A stretch of 64,000 nt of DNA from Lichenostomus cassidix (Eukaryota; Chordata; Aves; Passeriformes; Meliphagidae). A program made the translations under genes and the position numbers. The DNA lies in assembly GCA_008360975.2 (NCBI GenBank), contig CM039189.1, forward strand, positions 8,188,056 through 8,252,055. The letters are read 5' to 3'. The notes under the pieces are model-generated. The model saw only the letters and a program-made list of their open reading frames with translations. It was not told the DNA's origin and ran no database searches. This document shows, in pieces, positions 44,745 through 58,179 of the stretch (position 1 is its first letter; each line of letters opens with the position of its first letter).

Positions 44745-46849
44745 ATAGCACTTCTTAAAATTGCTTGCCAATTCACTGGACCAGAGCAAAGACACACAAA
44801 TAAAGAGGATAAAAATGGCAGCCACAAGGTTTTCCACCACCCTCCCTGATCCCTACCACCCCCATCACTGTTTGTACTTCGTTTGGGAGTTGTCTTTAGC
44901 TGGACTTCATGGGTGAGGAAGGCTGAGAAACACCTCCAGCACCAGCAAAGGGGCACTGAGCTGCTCAGCCAAGGCACCACAGGGCTGCTCCCAGGAGTGA
45001 CCCATCTCTCAGCACCTGGGAATTTTAGCATTGCAAACCAGCACACCAAAAAGATTTCAGGGGCGCCCAGGGTCAAGCAGGAGCTGGGTAGTGGCTCGGA
45101 GGCTTTACAGCTGGACTGAAGGGCTTAACATGGTAATTGTGAACCTCTGTCCCTCCGTGGGTCTAATCCCTGGTCTGTTTCCTGCTCCACCTTTGCTAGG
45201 GCTGGGCATGCACCAGATTTCTTGGTTTCAGTGGGTTATTCTGTAATTCCAGTGTGTCCCTCTGCTCTGAAGTGGAGCTGGAAAGTGTCCCATGAAGGGA
45301 AAGGAGGAGGAAAAGTAATTGTGTGGGGTTTTGTATGTTGGTTCCTGCTGCCTTATTCCACAGTGCCTGAGGTGAATGGGATGTATCCTCAACAAATATC
45401 CTGGACCTATATCCATCCATCTTGCAGAATATTCCATGCTGTACCCCAATAGTCCCTTCACCTTGTTGATTGTGGGCTTGTGGACCAGGAGATACAGATC
45501 ATCAGCATCATCCTTCTGCAAATTAAATGTGTATCCCTGTATAGTTTATCCCTGATAGAATTCCATTTTATTCTTCTCTCTAGTTGCGACAGAAATCACC
45601 AGAGTGAGTGCTTGTAACTTGCCTGGATTCCTTCTGATCTTTCTAGAACATGAAATCAAAATGGAAGGAAACAGAGTGTTAAATGGGAATATCTGATGCT
45701 GAAACCTACTGCTGAAACCCTACCTTATGGGGATGAAGTACATGAGCAGGCAAGCAGGAAGGTACCAGAAATTCAGACACCTCAATTTCTGTCCTTATTG
45801 GAGACCCACAAACTGGCAAAAAAAAAAAAAAAAAGAAGAAAAAAAAAAAGGGCCTGACCAAACAACTCCCCCAAATTTTCTAGTAATTCTGGCCTCAAGG
45901 GGACCTTTTCATGGAAGTTTAATTCAAGGGCAGGGATAATAGCAGGATGAATTTTATCCCTGGAAGCAGCAGCACCCCAGCCCACCCTGCACACAAAGGT
46001 CTGACAGCACACTACACCTGCTCCTGCCACATGCTGCAAATCCATGTATTTACTGCAGGCAGGGAAAGGAGGGCAGGATCAATCCCCAGAATCCTCCAGA
46101 TACATCCAGCAACATCCCTCTGTGCTTTGGCATCTCACAGGCAGCCTGGCCTTTTGTGCCAGCATCCAAGAGCTTGGAAATCCATGGCAAATTTGGGGCA
46201 GGGGCTCATGCCCCAGCTCCAGAATACACTGATTTAAACCTCTCCATGTGCCAGAGCAGCTTCCTGGCGATGCTGAGCTCTCAGTGTCTTTGTTGGGATC
46301 TAAGCACTCCCTTAACATTCCAGCAGATGCCTAAACGCTGTCTTTAACAGGGATGCTTTGCTGAATAGGTGGAAAAGCCTCAGCTTTACACCAGCAGAGG
46401 ATCTGGCCCACAGGCTATCAGGCATATGGCTATCACAACAATGCCGAATTAAGCTATTTAAATTGCCTATGGAATGCCAGAGGGTCCACGTGCTTTTTTT
46501 TTTTTTTTTCTTTTCCTTGGTAAAAGTCCTCTTTGTTATTATTCTGATGACCAACTTGGGCTGCTTTGCTTTGTCATTTTTAGTCAGTCCACAAATTCCC
46601 TGAGCTATACAATTTATGGTTTTATCACCAGTTCCTAAGCTTTTCTACCCCGTCTCTCCTGCATCTCAAATACTTCTCCCCTTTAAATAAACCTGCTTCA
46701 TTTTTTTTTCATAACTTTCCAAAGCAGATAAAAAATTCTTGAATTTCTGAAACATGCAAACTGATCACTGTGGCATTAAGAAATCTTAAGAAGACTTATT
46801 TTAAGGGGTTTTATTAGGGAAATTCCTGCTCTTTAAGATATCTGTACGG
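44745..46849. other. Single-copy DNA with A/T homopolymers
   Basis: A-rich run at 45818-45850 and a 16-nt T run at about 46494-46509. No gene or interspersed repeat recognised. Frames of 70-112 codons on both strands are unrecognised. Confidence 0.5.
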
Positions 46850-47520
46850 TTGTCAAAAGCAGTCACTTTTGCAGATGTTGGGGCTTTTCTTACACTAATC
46901 TCCGAGGAAAGCCTGAGCCTCAGAGATCACTTAGCAATTTTTAGATTTAAGGAGATGAGAAGAAAAAGCCAGGGAGCTGGTCCCTCTTAGGGTCAAGTCT
47001 TATTTGAATTCAGAGATCTCTTCGTCTAACATGCAACAGTGTCGTTAAGATGACGGCTAATTAATGCAAGATGACTTTGAGATTGCATTGAAAAAAGAAA
47101 AAAAAAATAAAAAGAACAAAGAAAAAGTGTAACCTAAAGAAAACCAAGCCTGGCCCCTCCCTGAGGAGAAATAACACCACAAAAACTCTTTTTCCACTGG
47201 GTCACCAGTATCAAACCATCAACAAAGCTAAGAGCCAGCAAAAACTCGTCCTCCCTTACCCAGATTAGGACTGGGCTGGGTGTAAAATGTTTTTTTAATG
47301 TGTCTCAGCTCTCAGCTATTTTTCCCTGGCCAGGCTGCTATATGTCCATCAATCACAGTAATGCCACCCTTCATTTTTGTCTCTCAGTGTAAAGGAATTA
47401 GGTAACCATACTTATTTAGGATCTCCATTAGTTCTGTATTTGTAATTTGTCAAGGCTTTAACACCTTTTTAAGCTTGAAGAGCACTAAGCCAGATCTGTT
47501 CTTCTCTAATCACATCAGCT
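46850..47520. promoter_or_regulatory. Candidate conserved non-coding region
   Basis: Two parts around an A-rich tract (47088-47130). The left part holds CTAATCTCCGAGGAAAGCC, CAGTGTCGTTAAGATGACGGC and CGGCTAATTAATGCAAG. The right part holds CAATCACAGTAATGCC and AAGGAATTAGGTAACC. ATTA cores and lone CpGs in repeat-free sequence suggest enhancers. Boundaries approximate. Confidence 0.38.
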
Positions 47521-48295
47521 TATTTCTGATTTCCAGAAATTACAAGGAACACAGGCAGGGGAAAGGCCAGGGTCTGGTGTAAACACACAATGCAGAGCTG
47601 TCCCAGTCCCTTTCACTGCCACCAAACCCTCTGTTCTTCCTCCATCGGGAGGTACTTACCTCCAGTGGGAATAATCCCAGGGAGGAGAAGGCAGCACCTT
47701 GCCCCCCCATCAAAAGCCATATCCAATGCACTTGATACTCAAGGCACTTGGGAATATCTGCTCCCGACCCAATCCCTGCAAACAGATGAGCTGCTCAGAC
47801 TGTCAGATAGCTCACTAACCCCAGCCTCCTCCTCCTCCTTTTTTTTTTTTTTTTTCCTTTTTAAAGCAACACAGATTAAAGGAAGCATGTTTCCATGTGG
47901 TATCCATTTGCAAATTAGCCACAGTTCCCTAACATTAGTGTTATTTGGTATTTAACTCCTGCCTCTTCCTTTTTTCTTCTTATCCTATCCAATCCAGTTG
48001 TTTAAAACAGAACAATAATACATACATACATGTACTAATTGTATATATGTATACATAACATTCAAAACCAACCACAAACTATGCCCAAATGTATATTTCT
48101 CCCTGTCTCACAAGTCCTTTAATATCTGATTAATGTCTATTTTACTCCTTCCCCCGGAGTATTTAGTCTGTGCCTCACTGTATAAATCTACATATATTTT
48201 GCAGATCCAGTGGAAGAGCTGGAAAAAGCTCCATTGGTTTAACTGAGGAGACTCACTTAGAGCAGTCAGGTCAGCTGATGGGAGGAGTTCAGCAG
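47521..48295. other. Single-copy DNA, nothing recognised
   Basis: 17-nt poly(T) at 47839-47855 after a (CCT)n-like patch, and a short (TACA)/(TATA)-rich stretch at about 48018-48058. No gene recognised. Confidence 0.5.
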
Positions 48296-48420
48296 GCAGT
48301 GAAGTAGCCATGTCTGGGTGCAACGTAAGAATTAATTAATTATAAATAACGAGCACGTGAATTTTCTGGTGTAACATTAATATAAGCATTTTTCTTCAAT
48401 TTGGAGCAATGCAGGACTGG
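48296..48420. promoter_or_regulatory. Candidate enhancer with CACGTG E-box
   Basis: AAGAATTAATTAATTATAAAT followed by ACGAGCACGTGAATTTTC: a run of overlapping TTAATTA homeodomain cores next to a perfect CACGTG E-box at 48354-48359, then CATTAATATAAGC. Compact, repeat-free and enhancer-like. Occupancy is inference. Confidence 0.4.
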
Positions 48421-51400
48421 CACTTCCTAGCGTGGCTGCAGCTGTGGTACAATTTGGTAGCAGTGATTTCCCAGGTCAGTCCTGATGCAGCCTGATGGAA
48501 TTTGTATATGGAGTGATACTCTTCTGTGTGATCCAGTGATTTCATGGGGAGGTAAAGAGCCCTCAGATGGGTGTGCTGACACGTCAAGTAACACATTTGT
48601 GAGTCTGCAGTGCACTAGGGACTGTAAGCAATTGGATTTTCTCTGGAGGTTGCAGCTTTCAGCATAGATCTCAAAAAAAAGGAGCTCTGATCTTTGCGCT
48701 ATTGACATTGTCAGCCTTCCCTAAATATTTGTTCCCTTTGATATTTCTGGTCTGATTCCCTTCTGCCTCAGTTTGGAAAAGTGATAAACACTTAGTGATC
48801 ACACCATCTTTATTGTTGCTGCTGGATCTCACCTCACTGTAACTAAAATGTAGTTTCACATTTCCTTTATTTTATAACTGCAGACACTGCTGAACTTCCT
48901 GCCTTTCCCTAGAAACCTGATGATCAACAGAGGGTTGAGGGTTTTTTTCTAATCAGGGGTCAACAGATATTCAAAACTGATTGTGTACGAAAGAAGGAAA
49001 AATCCTAGGAGCTGCAGATGAAAATGTTCAGCTTTTGGAATGACTGTAATGAGTCTTAATTACCTCTGGTGTCATCTGTAGGAAAATCTTCATAACACTC
49101 TAAGGCTCTTCAAACTCTTTCTCCTGTGCCACTGAAGATGAGAGATGAATAAAAATAAGATGAAATTATGTAATCTGGAGCATCCTAGGAGGAGAAATAG
49201 CGGTTTAGAGGACAAATAGTAGTTTTGGGGAGACATGAGGTCAGCCTTATCATATGAGAGAAGGTTTGGAAGATTAAAATGAGCTCAGCTCTGGGTGGAG
49301 CAGAATTGATAAAGATAAAACTTCAGTCCTACAAAGATGATGTGTTTGCATGTAAAACCATGCTCTACACAAACTGTTGCTCTACCTGTTCAATGCAATT
49401 TCACACATTGCTAGATCTAATCCTACAGCAATAAATTAGAGAAAATACCTCCAAAATTTTATTACCAGCAAACTCTTACCGGTGGTCTCCACTGAGGTTA
49501 CTCACTGCATCAATAAATGTTTGAGGTGAAATCAGTTACTTTGGGTGTCTATCCTGTTGTGAGTGGTTTCAGGGACATTTCCTGCTTCCACATCATCCTC
49601 ATGCCTGTATGAGGGTGGATGATTGATACTGCAGAGGTCACTTAGGAACTGCAGCCAGCTGCAAACATACCCATTTTTTTTTCAGTCAGGTTCTTCATGG
49701 CAATTGCAAGATTACTTTAGCCATTATAGAGTTTTCAAGCTAGTTTAGATACCTTCTTACTTGTTTCTTGGGTGTACTTAGCACACATGAGACTGAAAAA
49801 CTCACTTTTATACAAATGCAAACCAGGATCTTCCTGTATTCATCTGCCTCCCAGGCAGGAGGGGCTTTAAGATAAATACAGATGTTCAACCAGTGTTGGC
49901 AGGCATTAATTCCATACAGAGAAACTCCACTATTACCCTTTTCCACTTGTTTGTGCTGTACCCCAGAGAGAGAAATTCTGGGGTTTTTTTTCCATGACAA
50001 ATTATGTCTGGTTGTTGTTATTCCACCAGCATCTCTTCCAAGGGCAACACAAACCCTTCACTGACCTGTATGGTCAGGCTCCAGGACTCTGACCATCAGT
50101 AGAAGAAAACTCCACCACTTCATGGGTCGTTTTCTTCCAGAACTGAACTCCTGGGGAAAAAAAAAAAAGTCTCTATGTCCCCTCAACCCTTCTGCCAAAA
50201 GTCTACAATCAGCTTTTTAATATAGGCAAAGGACTAATCTAGGAACCCCCCCAAACCCTTAACCATTTATAACTGCTTCTAGAATTACCTAAAATCTCTA
50301 CACTTTTAATAAAATAATAAAAACAAACAGAGAAAATAAACCACTGGAGGTGAGGGAGGTGAAGGGTGATGGAGGGTGATTTTACCTGTCACTGCACCAA
50401 GCTGGGTGTTGATGAAATTACGTACAGAACACCTGAGAGATGTACCGAGATAAAACGAGAGAGGAGAGAACACAATGCTGTCAGTTCATCTCTGAGCCAG
50501 GATAAATATTAACATTATCAGACTACTGTGAAAAATCCCAGAGAGGGATTACAACCAGAGATTCCTTAGAAGAAGAATGGGTGAAAAAAGAAAAGAGAGA
50601 GATAAATGGACGCCTTTCTGAATGCTCTGAAGGCAGTGAGTATCACTTTCTCTCAACACATTGTCAAGTTCTTTCATAGTGCAAACAGGTCTTTCATTTC
50701 ACAGCCTCTTCTCCCTACTCAAGGGCCATGGGTAGATCCTGGAAAGAAAGAGGATTTTGGAAACTTGTCAAGTGGCAGGAGGGGTTTTCAATTGGTGCTT
50801 GAAAAAGGACTCGGTGAAACCTGATCTTGTGTTATCACAAGCACCACTTTCCTTTCCATCCTCCACTCAGAGGCACTGGTTTGCTTTTGCCCAAGATCTC
50901 CCATCAAAGGGAAATTCAGGAGAGCTGTGTGGGGTGACAGCTTCAGGTGTTGGCACAGTCTGTGTAAACAAGATGCTCATGGGCTTAGAGCACAGGCGAT
51001 GCATCCCAGCAGCTCCAAAGGCTTTGGCAGGGGCAAGCCTTTGCCCAAGGATTGACCCAGGAGCATCTCAGCTGGACACTCATGCTCCAGCCTAACCAGC
51101 TCCCAGCTCTAGCCCTGCCTTCAGAGCTCTGTTTTCATCATTTCTGCTGTGAAAATTGCTTACCCCTCTCTGCCTTGCTCCAGTTCACCACCAGGTGTGG
51201 GCTGGAAACCAAGAAATCAAATGGCTGCAGGTTATAAATTAACCCTTCTCCATAACCATGAGTTATTATTAGCCTAGATCATATCAAGATGGAAAGGAGA
51301 AAAATGGGTGAGGAGGACAGGATTTTTTATTGCTCTCACACTGCAGGATAACTCCACAGTTACACAACCAAAACCACAGAATTTTTCATCAAAGCAGCAA

Positions 51401-52835
51401 CCAGAGACTAGCTGAACATCCAGGAGGTGTCTTATTATTTGAGGCAGCTTCCAACAAAGCACAGAACAGTGTCTGTGTAAGGAACAGTAGCAGTCACAAG
51501 GTTTTCTTATCTCTGGAAAAGAAATTATTGAGGAGGGAAGTGATAAAAATAAAATGGGCTGAAGGAAGAAAACAGAGAATTCACCCTTTCTCCCTCTAGA
51601 AGAACTGGAAGGCAGCAGCTGAAACTTGCAGACCAGCTGGAAAAGGAAAAATAATTTCTCACACAAAGCCTGTTAAGTCTGTATAGCTTCTCACCACTGG
51701 ATGTTGTGAATGATCAAAGGCAACTGGAGAAATTGATCAAGGAAAGAAATTAATTTTGGTTACATTGGAAAGTCCCTCAGCCACACATCTGGGGTTTGGG
51801 AGAGCATTCTGGTGAAGGATCACTATGAGTTTCTGGTGTGACATTCCTTCATCAGTGCTCAGTGCTGGCCACAGCTGGAGACAGGATGCTGGGAGGGATC
51901 AGCCTTTGCATAGAGATTGGCTACATTTATTGGCCTTTGAAATGACCAGTGGAAATGTCACTGTCATTTCACACAGCACTAATAGATAACACATTCCTGT
52001 CCACCACCCTGCCAGGGTCTGGATTCCTCAGCAATTATTTTGATTGATACTAAAATCATCAGGTCCAAGTTTTCAGCTCACTAGTGAAGGTAAGGATTGC
52101 CAGCCAGAGCCCAACTCCCACATCCTCCAAATCCATGACTGGCAACACATTCCCCAATAATAAATGAAGATCTGGGCTTCCCACAGCCGCTGTGCTCACA
52201 CTGATCATTAATCTGAGCAAAGACCCAGGGCTGATTTTCATAAGTGCTGAGTACAGACAGCCCAGACTTAAGCCAAGAGGAGCTCTGAGCCTTCAGCGTC
52301 CAAGGCAACGAGGCTGAACTGTCAAAATCTCCTCTGCTCTGTGGTACTACAGAGTCATCAGCTTCCAGTGATCTGCTGCCTGGCTGTGGCTGGGAAGCTG
52401 GGCTGGGCACAGAGCAGATGTTGGGGATGGGGTGGGGATGCTCTGGGAACTGAGCCATGCACCTCCAAAAGTGGTGACAATGCAAAGCTGGTAAATTCGA
52501 TTCCAATAAGCATCATGTGGGAAAGGGGGTTCCTAGCAAAGGAGGGCTTGTGGGGTGTGAGGACTCTGGGACCTCACAGCCTCACATCCAGGGAGGGTTG
52601 TTGTCAGGATTATGTGATGGAAGTGTCCCACAGGAGTAAGAAAGAAAATATCCCCTTTCCAGTTTGTTTAGCCCTGGACTCTGTACAGCATTAACCCCAC
52701 AACACTGGGTTTTCTCCCTTACCTCCAAGCCTCCCTCACACTCCTCCCAGCAAGGAGGGCTGATGGGTGTTTTGTAAAAATCCCCTCCTCCTGTATTTAC
52801 TTCCTAACCCAAATGCCAGGAGACGGTCGACAGCT
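48421..52835. other. Single-copy DNA, nothing recognised
   Basis: Largest plain stretch of the window. No gene, RNA or clear interspersed repeat was recognised. The section 50150-50600 (A-rich, with CGAGATAAAACGAGAG and similar) is compositionally different from its neighbours but not identifiable. Chance frames up to 141 codons. Confidence 0.5.
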
Positions 52836-53110
52836 GGCTTAAATCTCCACAGCTCAGGAGATCAGTCCCGAACCCCTCCACCCCCCCGCCGCCTTTTCTA
52901 ATAAAAATTAATTTATTATGATCCAGAGAGTTGAAATTAATCTGCCTCCGGAGAGGCTGTGTCTGGCGAGGCCCGGTGAGGAGGAGGCAGAGGGCTCCGG
53001 AGGGCACATTAACAGTATTGTTGTGTTTAATGTTGTGTAGCAGCAACATCTGCTAATTTAATGCACGAGCAGCCAGCTGCCTCCGACAGCTCCTAACAAG
53101 GAGTGAGCAG
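52836..53110. promoter_or_regulatory. Strong candidate conserved non-coding element
   Basis: Includes GGAGACGGTCGACAGCTGG, CAGTCCCGAACCCC, AATTAATTTATTATGATCC, GAAATTAATCTGCCTCCGG, TGTCTGGCGAGGCCCGG, CTCCGGAGGGCACATTAAC, GCTAATTTAATGCACGAGC and CTCCGACAGCTCC. High density of isolated CpGs together with TTAATT cores in 270 bp, sharply bounded by plain sequence on both sides. One of the best enhancer-like islands here. Conservation not tested. Confidence 0.52.
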
Positions 53111-54789
53111 TGCGAAGAGGGGAGGCAAGGGGAGCTTAGCAGGAGGGTGAAGGTATGAGGGGTTAGCTGCTCTCCAAGCCCCCCTCTCCAGGTCCTGTGT
53201 AATGGCACTGTTTGCTGATGTGTCTGTGATTAAATCCTTGGGGACCAGCCCAGTGTGGACCTGTTCATTGTTCCTGCAGCTGGGATTTAGGTGACATCCA
53301 AGCTCTGCACAGGCTGTGGTAAAGGGGACACTGGTGGCTTGCAAGCCCTGTTTCAACCTTAATTTATTGGGACAAACAGAGCAAGGAGTGAAACAAGTTC
53401 TCTGCTTAATCCAGTTGTGCTCAGAGCAGATGGAGCATGGGATGGACACCAAGCCAAAACAATGTGGAGATGGAAGAAGAAAAATCACACCTGCACCAAG
53501 CCTGGTTTTATTCCCAAGTGGTTCATCCGAGCAGTGGGTTCTTGTGAGCTACTTTTGCAGAAGTTCTTCTTCTGCCAAATGGAAGAAGCTTAAAAAAGGG
53601 AAAAAATAATCCCAACCCTCAGACGACAGGAAAGGATTCCCACTTATAGGATCATAATCAATGTAAAGCTGTTCTGTAGTGTCATGGAGGCAATGTCGTC
53701 ATATGGGATCCGTGTGGCTGGCAGGTCTCTGAGCTGGGCACAGTGCATCTGCATAAATAAATAGATATGGAAATTCCCTGGCTGCTCTAGGCTTCACTCC
53801 CTGGCTGCCTGGGTGCTCATGGAGAGGCAAGGACCTCAGCAGAGGCAAGGAGCTCAGAGGCTCACACTGGTCTCAGGCTGGGGGATGGCTCAGAGGTTGA
53901 GCACGACCCAGGACTGAAGCAAGGAGAGCCTCAAGCTGCAAACTTTAACATGCTGGCCCTGCAATGAGCAGGGAGGAGCTTTTCACCCCTTATGGCAGCT
54001 GGAGAAGGCTGCAAAATTCAATTTCAGATCTTGCTGGGGGTGGAGGAGAAGGCAGAGGGGAGGTTTTGAATCCTCCCATAAAAGGAGTCACCCCAAGAGT
54101 GAGTCCTGGCTCCTGATCTAATCACACACAGTGATGCCTCCTGTGTCCATTCCACATCTCCACCACCAAGGAATGGCCTGAGGGCTGAGTGCATCCCTTC
54201 CATCACCAGAGAATCCAGCACACACAGGAAAGTATTGGTCATTGGGCAAGAAGCCAAGGGTGGACAGCAACTCTGACTTCCACTGGGAAACAGAGAAAGC
54301 CCTGAAGGTTTGAAAACCATGAGTGAACAAGCCATGGTGTATTCCCTGATACACAGTGGAGTCACAGCAGAGACCTGGACAGGCTCTGACCCTCAAAAGA
54401 GGAGGTGATAATTGACAGCTACTCGTTGTGTTGTGGAAGAAGAATCAGGATTCATGTCCAGTACCTGACATAGGAAATAGCCAGTGGTAGCTCCACAGGG
54501 AGAGTGGCTGGGAGAACCCAAACAGTCTGGGAGACCCCAAAAAGTCAGATTGCTCACACCCATATGGTGAACCCCTATAGGAATATGAGATTCTTGGTCC
54601 TGAAACTTCTGGGACACCCCCATGTCCCTTGGGCAGAACAAATTCAGGGCCACTACAGATCCTGCCTTTGGGAGAACCAAGAGCAACACAAACAGAATAG
54701 GAAGAGATACTGCATTGGGATAAAAGAAAATGGTAAACCTCTTAGGGAAGGGAATGAAATGATTTTTTCTCAAATAACCAACATAAGGA
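53111..54789. other. Single-copy DNA, nothing recognised
   Basis: Moderately GC-rich spacer. A patch at 53650-53720 with CAATGTCGTCATATGGGATCCG could be a short conserved element but is too small to call. Chance frames up to 131 codons. Confidence 0.45.
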
Positions 54790-55110
54790 TTTGAAAATGA
54801 ACATCTCTTAGTATTAATTTAATTAAAGCAGCATGCTGCCGTTACTTATAAAGCTAGAAGAATCAGTCTGTTTAATGGGTTCTCAGCTAATCAAAAATTA
54901 ATTAAGCGTTTAGTGGGGATTCCAAATCCCTGAATTGGATTTAAAGAAGCCTGTTTCCATGTCTTTTCCAAGTGTTGCTTGTTTTACTATAACAGGAGAC
55001 GTGTTTGATTGTGCAGACCTCCCATTATCCCTGGCTTGCAGGTGATCAGCCTTGAAATTCATTCTTGTTAGTTGATAGCTGCTCCATTCCCCGAAATGAC
55101 TGTGACAGAG
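54790..55110. promoter_or_regulatory. Weak candidate conserved non-coding block
   Basis: AGTATTAATTTAATTAAAGC, GCATGCTGCCGTTACTTATAAAGC and AAAAATTAATTAAGCG give several TTAATTAA words plus lone CpGs. Repeat-free. Compositional inference. Confidence 0.33.
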
Positions 55111-56029
55111 CATCACTAAGTCTCTGCCAGCCCTAAAAGAGGGCTCAGAGCTTTCCTTTGAGCATTGTGCCATGCATCTCCTCACTAGTTCACAGGTGAT
55201 AAAGAACGAAGAGCAGAGCAGGGCTGAGAATGGGGAAATCTCCCCCTGATTTCTGAGGCTTCTTGGTTTCACACTGGGCAGTGGCAATGCACTAAATGGG
55301 CTCTCTGCCTCCCCAGTTCTGCTTGCAGACATCCTGCTGCCTTTGCCCTTAGTAAATATTCCCTATTGCACCTTTCCCCCTCTCTCAAGCCCTTTCTCAG
55401 CACTCTGCAAGAAAACATCCAGCCTTGAGTGATGGATGCCACTGACCCACAGGCAGCAGCTATCACATCCCAGTCCTGAGCTGCATGAAGACAACTTCCA
55501 GCAGCAAAGTGTTTCAGGAATGCCCTTCACCCACACCCATTTCTCCTGCCCCTTTCTTCACCACCATGTTGTACATTCTGTCTCGATGCAGAAAACAACC
55601 CCAGGGAGCAGATAATGGCTGAAAAGCACCCTGTCCATTGAAAGGCAAAAAATTAAAATAAAACATATTTTAGCTCCTCTCAGCTCTCCAGTCCATTTCC
55701 CAGTGAGAACAGTGAGGTGGGCAGCCAGGCCCTGGGAGAGAAGGCTGGTGCCCAGGGAGATGTGGTGCTGCAATCACTGCTCATCAAACTGCTCCCTGCA
55801 ATGGAAACCACAGCCCAAGCCTGCAGCTGAAGACAGCTCCCTTTGCCTTTCATCTCTGGAGATCCCTTTTTTTAGCTATTCATCATGCTGACAATGTAAA
55901 TAATACCAATAATAATAAAAAAAAAAAAAGCATCAAGTGTCAGGCAGGATGCAAAATTTTTCTGCCTCTTTTTTTTTTTGGATGGGGGGTAAGGGGTGGA
56001 AACTTAGTAATGCTCTACCTGAACCCCTT
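55111..56029. other. Single-copy DNA, nothing recognised
   Basis: No gene or interspersed repeat recognised. A-rich/(AAT)n stretch near 55895-55930 and T run near 55970. Confidence 0.5.
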
Positions 56030-56310
56030 AAAGCACAACATCTTTGAAGTAGCAAACTGGCAAATACACTCAATCAATTATAAATGAAATAATCTTCTTA
56101 AAATATTAGAGATTTGGGTGCTAAGCAATACTGGAAGATTACGGAGAGAAAATCAGTTTTAGAGCTTCCTAAAGTGACAGAAAGAGAATAATCGGAAGAA
56201 ATGGTGAGAAGTTTAAAACGATTATGTAGATTTGTGTCAGTGAAAATGTCCCAGCAATCCTTAGCCGATCTCTCGTACGCTGGAAATAGATTACGTTCAA
56301 TCCTTTCTTA
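56030..56310. promoter_or_regulatory. Candidate conserved non-coding block
   Basis: CAATCAATTATAAATGAAAT, ACGGAGAGAAAATC, AAAACGATTATGTAG, CCTTAGCCGATCTCTCGTACG and GATTACGTTCAATCC keep several CpGs in AT-rich repeat-free DNA. Enhancer-like texture, not aligned. Confidence 0.4.
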
Positions 56311-56978
56311 AAGGGGTAGCTTTCTTTCAAGTGTGGGGGTGGTTTAATTTCTATTTTTTTTTTTTTTTTACTTTTCTAAGCACCTTTGTGTTATTTTTAA
56401 CCTTCAAATGAGGCTGGACCCAAGGGCATGTCTGTGTTTCTCTAAATGTGCTGGAGGTGTGTGCACTGGAGCAGGAGTTGGGGTACCCTGGTGGGTATTG
56501 GGGGGTCCTGTCCTCACCCCACAGCAGGAAACCCCACCAGCTGGAAAGAGACACTGAGCCTTAGATTTCCACAGCAGCAGGACACTCAGTCCTGCTTCTG
56601 CTTGAACCAGGCACATACAGAGAGTTTTCACCAAAATCAATTGGTTTTCCCCACTGGGAAACCATCCTTTCAGGGAACAAATGTTTCTTGGAAAGGCTGA
56701 GGCACCCAAGTTTGAGCAAAATTCACTCCCAGCCTTCCTGTGGAACAAAAGGAGAGAGAGGCAACCTAGGAAGGGAGCAGGAGCACACAAGGAGCAGTTT
56801 GACCCTGGTTTTGGTACAAACAGGTTATGAAGAGTCTGCACTGCATTTTCTTTTGTTGCTGTTGTGATTAATATCCCACCTGATCCTTTCCTGGCTCTGC
56901 ATTCCACATTTACAGCCTCAGTGCAGATTGTTGGGATAAGTCAGAGCCTACCCTTCACACAGACATGCACTTTATACT

Positions 56979-57034
56979 TTTTATACAACCTCCAAATACA
57001 TCCCCAGCAGAAAGGGCTACACGACCTGGAAAAC
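56979..57034 (+). repeat. 56-bp direct repeat, copy 1
   Basis: TTTTATACAACCTCCAAATA... through ...GACCTGGAAAAC recurs at 58699-58754 with three substitutions and no gap. Similarity ends sharply on both sides. The sequence is not part of a repeat family I recognise. It may be a local duplication or two copies of a small dispersed element. Confidence 0.85.
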
Positions 57035-58179
57035 AGCTTTTCCATGCAGTCACCTTCTTTGGTTTCACGAGGCTGCTTGGGTTTGAGCTACAAGCCACAG
57101 AGAATTCATGCCCTCAGGTGTGGTGCTGGCACAGGTGTGGGGAGGAGGCTCCTGAAGCCAAGAGAGGAGGGCAGGAGTCCATCAATCCCCCAGGATTTCA
57201 GTGCTGTTGCTTGCAGTCAGAATCAACAGAATAATTCAGAGGGAGAAACTAAAATAGGAGGAAAAGGCACGTCAACGTCAGGGCTGCTTTTAAAGATGGT
57301 GCAATTAAACCGAGGGGTTGGTGAGAGCTGTTGTTAATTGATAGCAAAGGAGAGGAAGCTGTCTCCGGGGAGAAGCAGATAATGTAGGTAATCTTCAGAG
57401 AGGATTTGCCTAAAGAGGTTTGGGAATGGAAATTCCTGGAGTCAAGTCGGGGTGGAAGAGGAAGATGAAATCTGGTTTGTCAACAGCCGTCAAGGAGATG
57501 TGGACCCACCAAAAATCAGCCAGGCTCCCTGAGATAACACTGCTGCCTTCACTTAGGGACCACAAATCAGTTCATCTGTGGAGTCATAGGTATTTTCAGT
57601 AGAGGAAAAAACCCTTCCCCCCTGCCCCTCATCAGATAATTTCAATAGCCAAAAAAAAAAAAAAGTCTTTTTGACAATGTGCATTTTTTTTCACTTAAGA
57701 AAAATCTTTATTATCTTGTTTGGGTTCCCTCCACCCTCACCTACTTATTTATTTCCCTACCTTTTTTGTCCTTACTTTTACCTTTCCTGAGGGCCAAAGT
57801 GACAAAGGAAAACAAAGATAAGCAGAAAAGAATTTCCAAGTGAAAACCTTTCTCAGAGGTTCTTGCGAAAGGTCAAAATGAAAAACTTTCCTTAAAATGC
57901 TTTAAAAAAAAAATTGAGCACAAAACATGGGATTTGTTAAAGGTCCTGTATTTTCAGCATCTCTTAGCACTGCAAATGTTTTTCTTCAGGTTTGGAGGAT
58001 TTTGGGGGTCATTCCAAGTTATGGCCATGCTCCGTGCTGCTTGTCCCCATATGCCTGTGGCTGCTTTGGCCTCATCATCTCCAGCAGCTTCCCCAGAACA
58101 CCTTCCTCTAATCCCAGCCCTCCCTGGGGATTCAGACAGTCAGAAATAGCAGCCCTTACCTGTCTCTGATGGAGAGGGT
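57035..58179. other. Single-copy DNA, nothing recognised
   Basis: Plain sequence between the two repeat copies, with an A run at about 57648-57664 and A/T-rich patches near 57670-57720. No gene recognised. Confidence 0.5.
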
